Shown: positions 5,604-5,654 of the stretch, one piece after another
How the letters are laid out: every line of letters begins with the position of its first letter
Numbering within the stretch: the first letter of the stretch is position 1
Source: Clostridia bacterium
GTDB taxonomy: Bacteria > Bacillota > Clostridia > Oscillospirales > Acutalibacteraceae
Assembly (NCBI GenBank): GCA_017387165.1
Contig: JAFOFS010000026.1
Span: 1-5,654 of the forward strand
Length of the DNA: 5,654 nt
Direction: 5' to 3'
The notes under the pieces: generated by a model
Told to the model about the DNA's origin: nothing
Database searches by the model: none
Seen by the model: only the letters and a program-made list of their open reading frames with translations
Program-made: the position numbers and the translations under genes

Positions 5604-5654
5604 CTTACAAGACATCGCCTCCCAAGTTGGACAAGAATGCCAACGTTAAACGGG

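Larger units (their letters stand above)
5188..5654. other. Gene-poor region with structured RNA signals and no convincing protein gene
   Basis: These 467 bases are visibly more AT-rich than the genes to the left. The first 100 bases hold only a 9-nt direct repeat, GATAAGCGA (5227-5235 and 5294-5302). From 5290 on there are three large hairpins and a minus-strand promoter, annotated separately. Open frames here (plus 5288-5530; minus 5653-5411 and 5511-5323) have no good ribosome site, cross the hairpins, and show no recognisable domain. Confidence 0.7.

Noticed and set aside
5411..5653. Minus-strand frame open from the window edge to a TAA at 5413-5411
   Set aside because: It runs through the long hairpin and its T tract (read as FLFF) and through a good promoter. 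The first part is Arg/Cys-rich with no recognisable domain, so it is probably chance.

Overview
The window looks like chromosome of a moderately GC-rich Gram-positive bacterium, most likely a gut Clostridia lineage near Oscillospirales. This is inferred from the pth-mfd gene pair, strong GGAGG ribosome sites, TTGACA/TACAAT promoters, a Bacillus/Clostridium-type LexA box, a DUF1492-like sigma-region-4 protein, and dense GTAGGGG / CCTCCCT hairpin repeats between genes. No taxonomic marker allows a firmer call.

Layout: (1) 1-71 holds the end of an intergenic repeat and the pth ribosome site. (2) 72-4121 is a tight two-gene unit: pth (peptidyl-tRNA hydrolase) and, 3 nt later, mfd (transcription-repair coupling factor), both intact. 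(3) 4122-4504 has no gene and is packed with short hairpin repeats, some flanked by a 15-nt imperfect direct repeat. (4) 4505-5187 is a separate two-gene cassette. It has a near-consensus extended -10 promoter, a perfect CGAAC-N4-GTTCG palindrome at the start of the transcript, a 59-aa protein with 11 cysteines, and a 129-aa coiled-coil plus sigma-region-4-like helix-turn-helix protein of phage-regulator type. (5) 5188-5654 has no convincing protein gene. It has a + strand terminator-like hairpin, an oppositely oriented small-RNA-like unit (promoter near 5511-5483, terminator at 5412-5344), and a further minus-strand terminator-like structured hairpin at 5603-5522.

How the parts may work together: pth and mfd are housekeeping genes for translation rescue and transcription-coupled DNA repair. 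The cassette downstream of mfd looks like a LexA/SOS-controlled unit encoding a zinc-binding-like microprotein and a phage-type transcription regulator. It is probably a domesticated or leftover prophage regulatory module. The convergent orphan RNA gene next to it is the part least explained by known families. The most novel points are the SOS-type control of this pair and the orphan structured RNA; both are sequence-based predictions.
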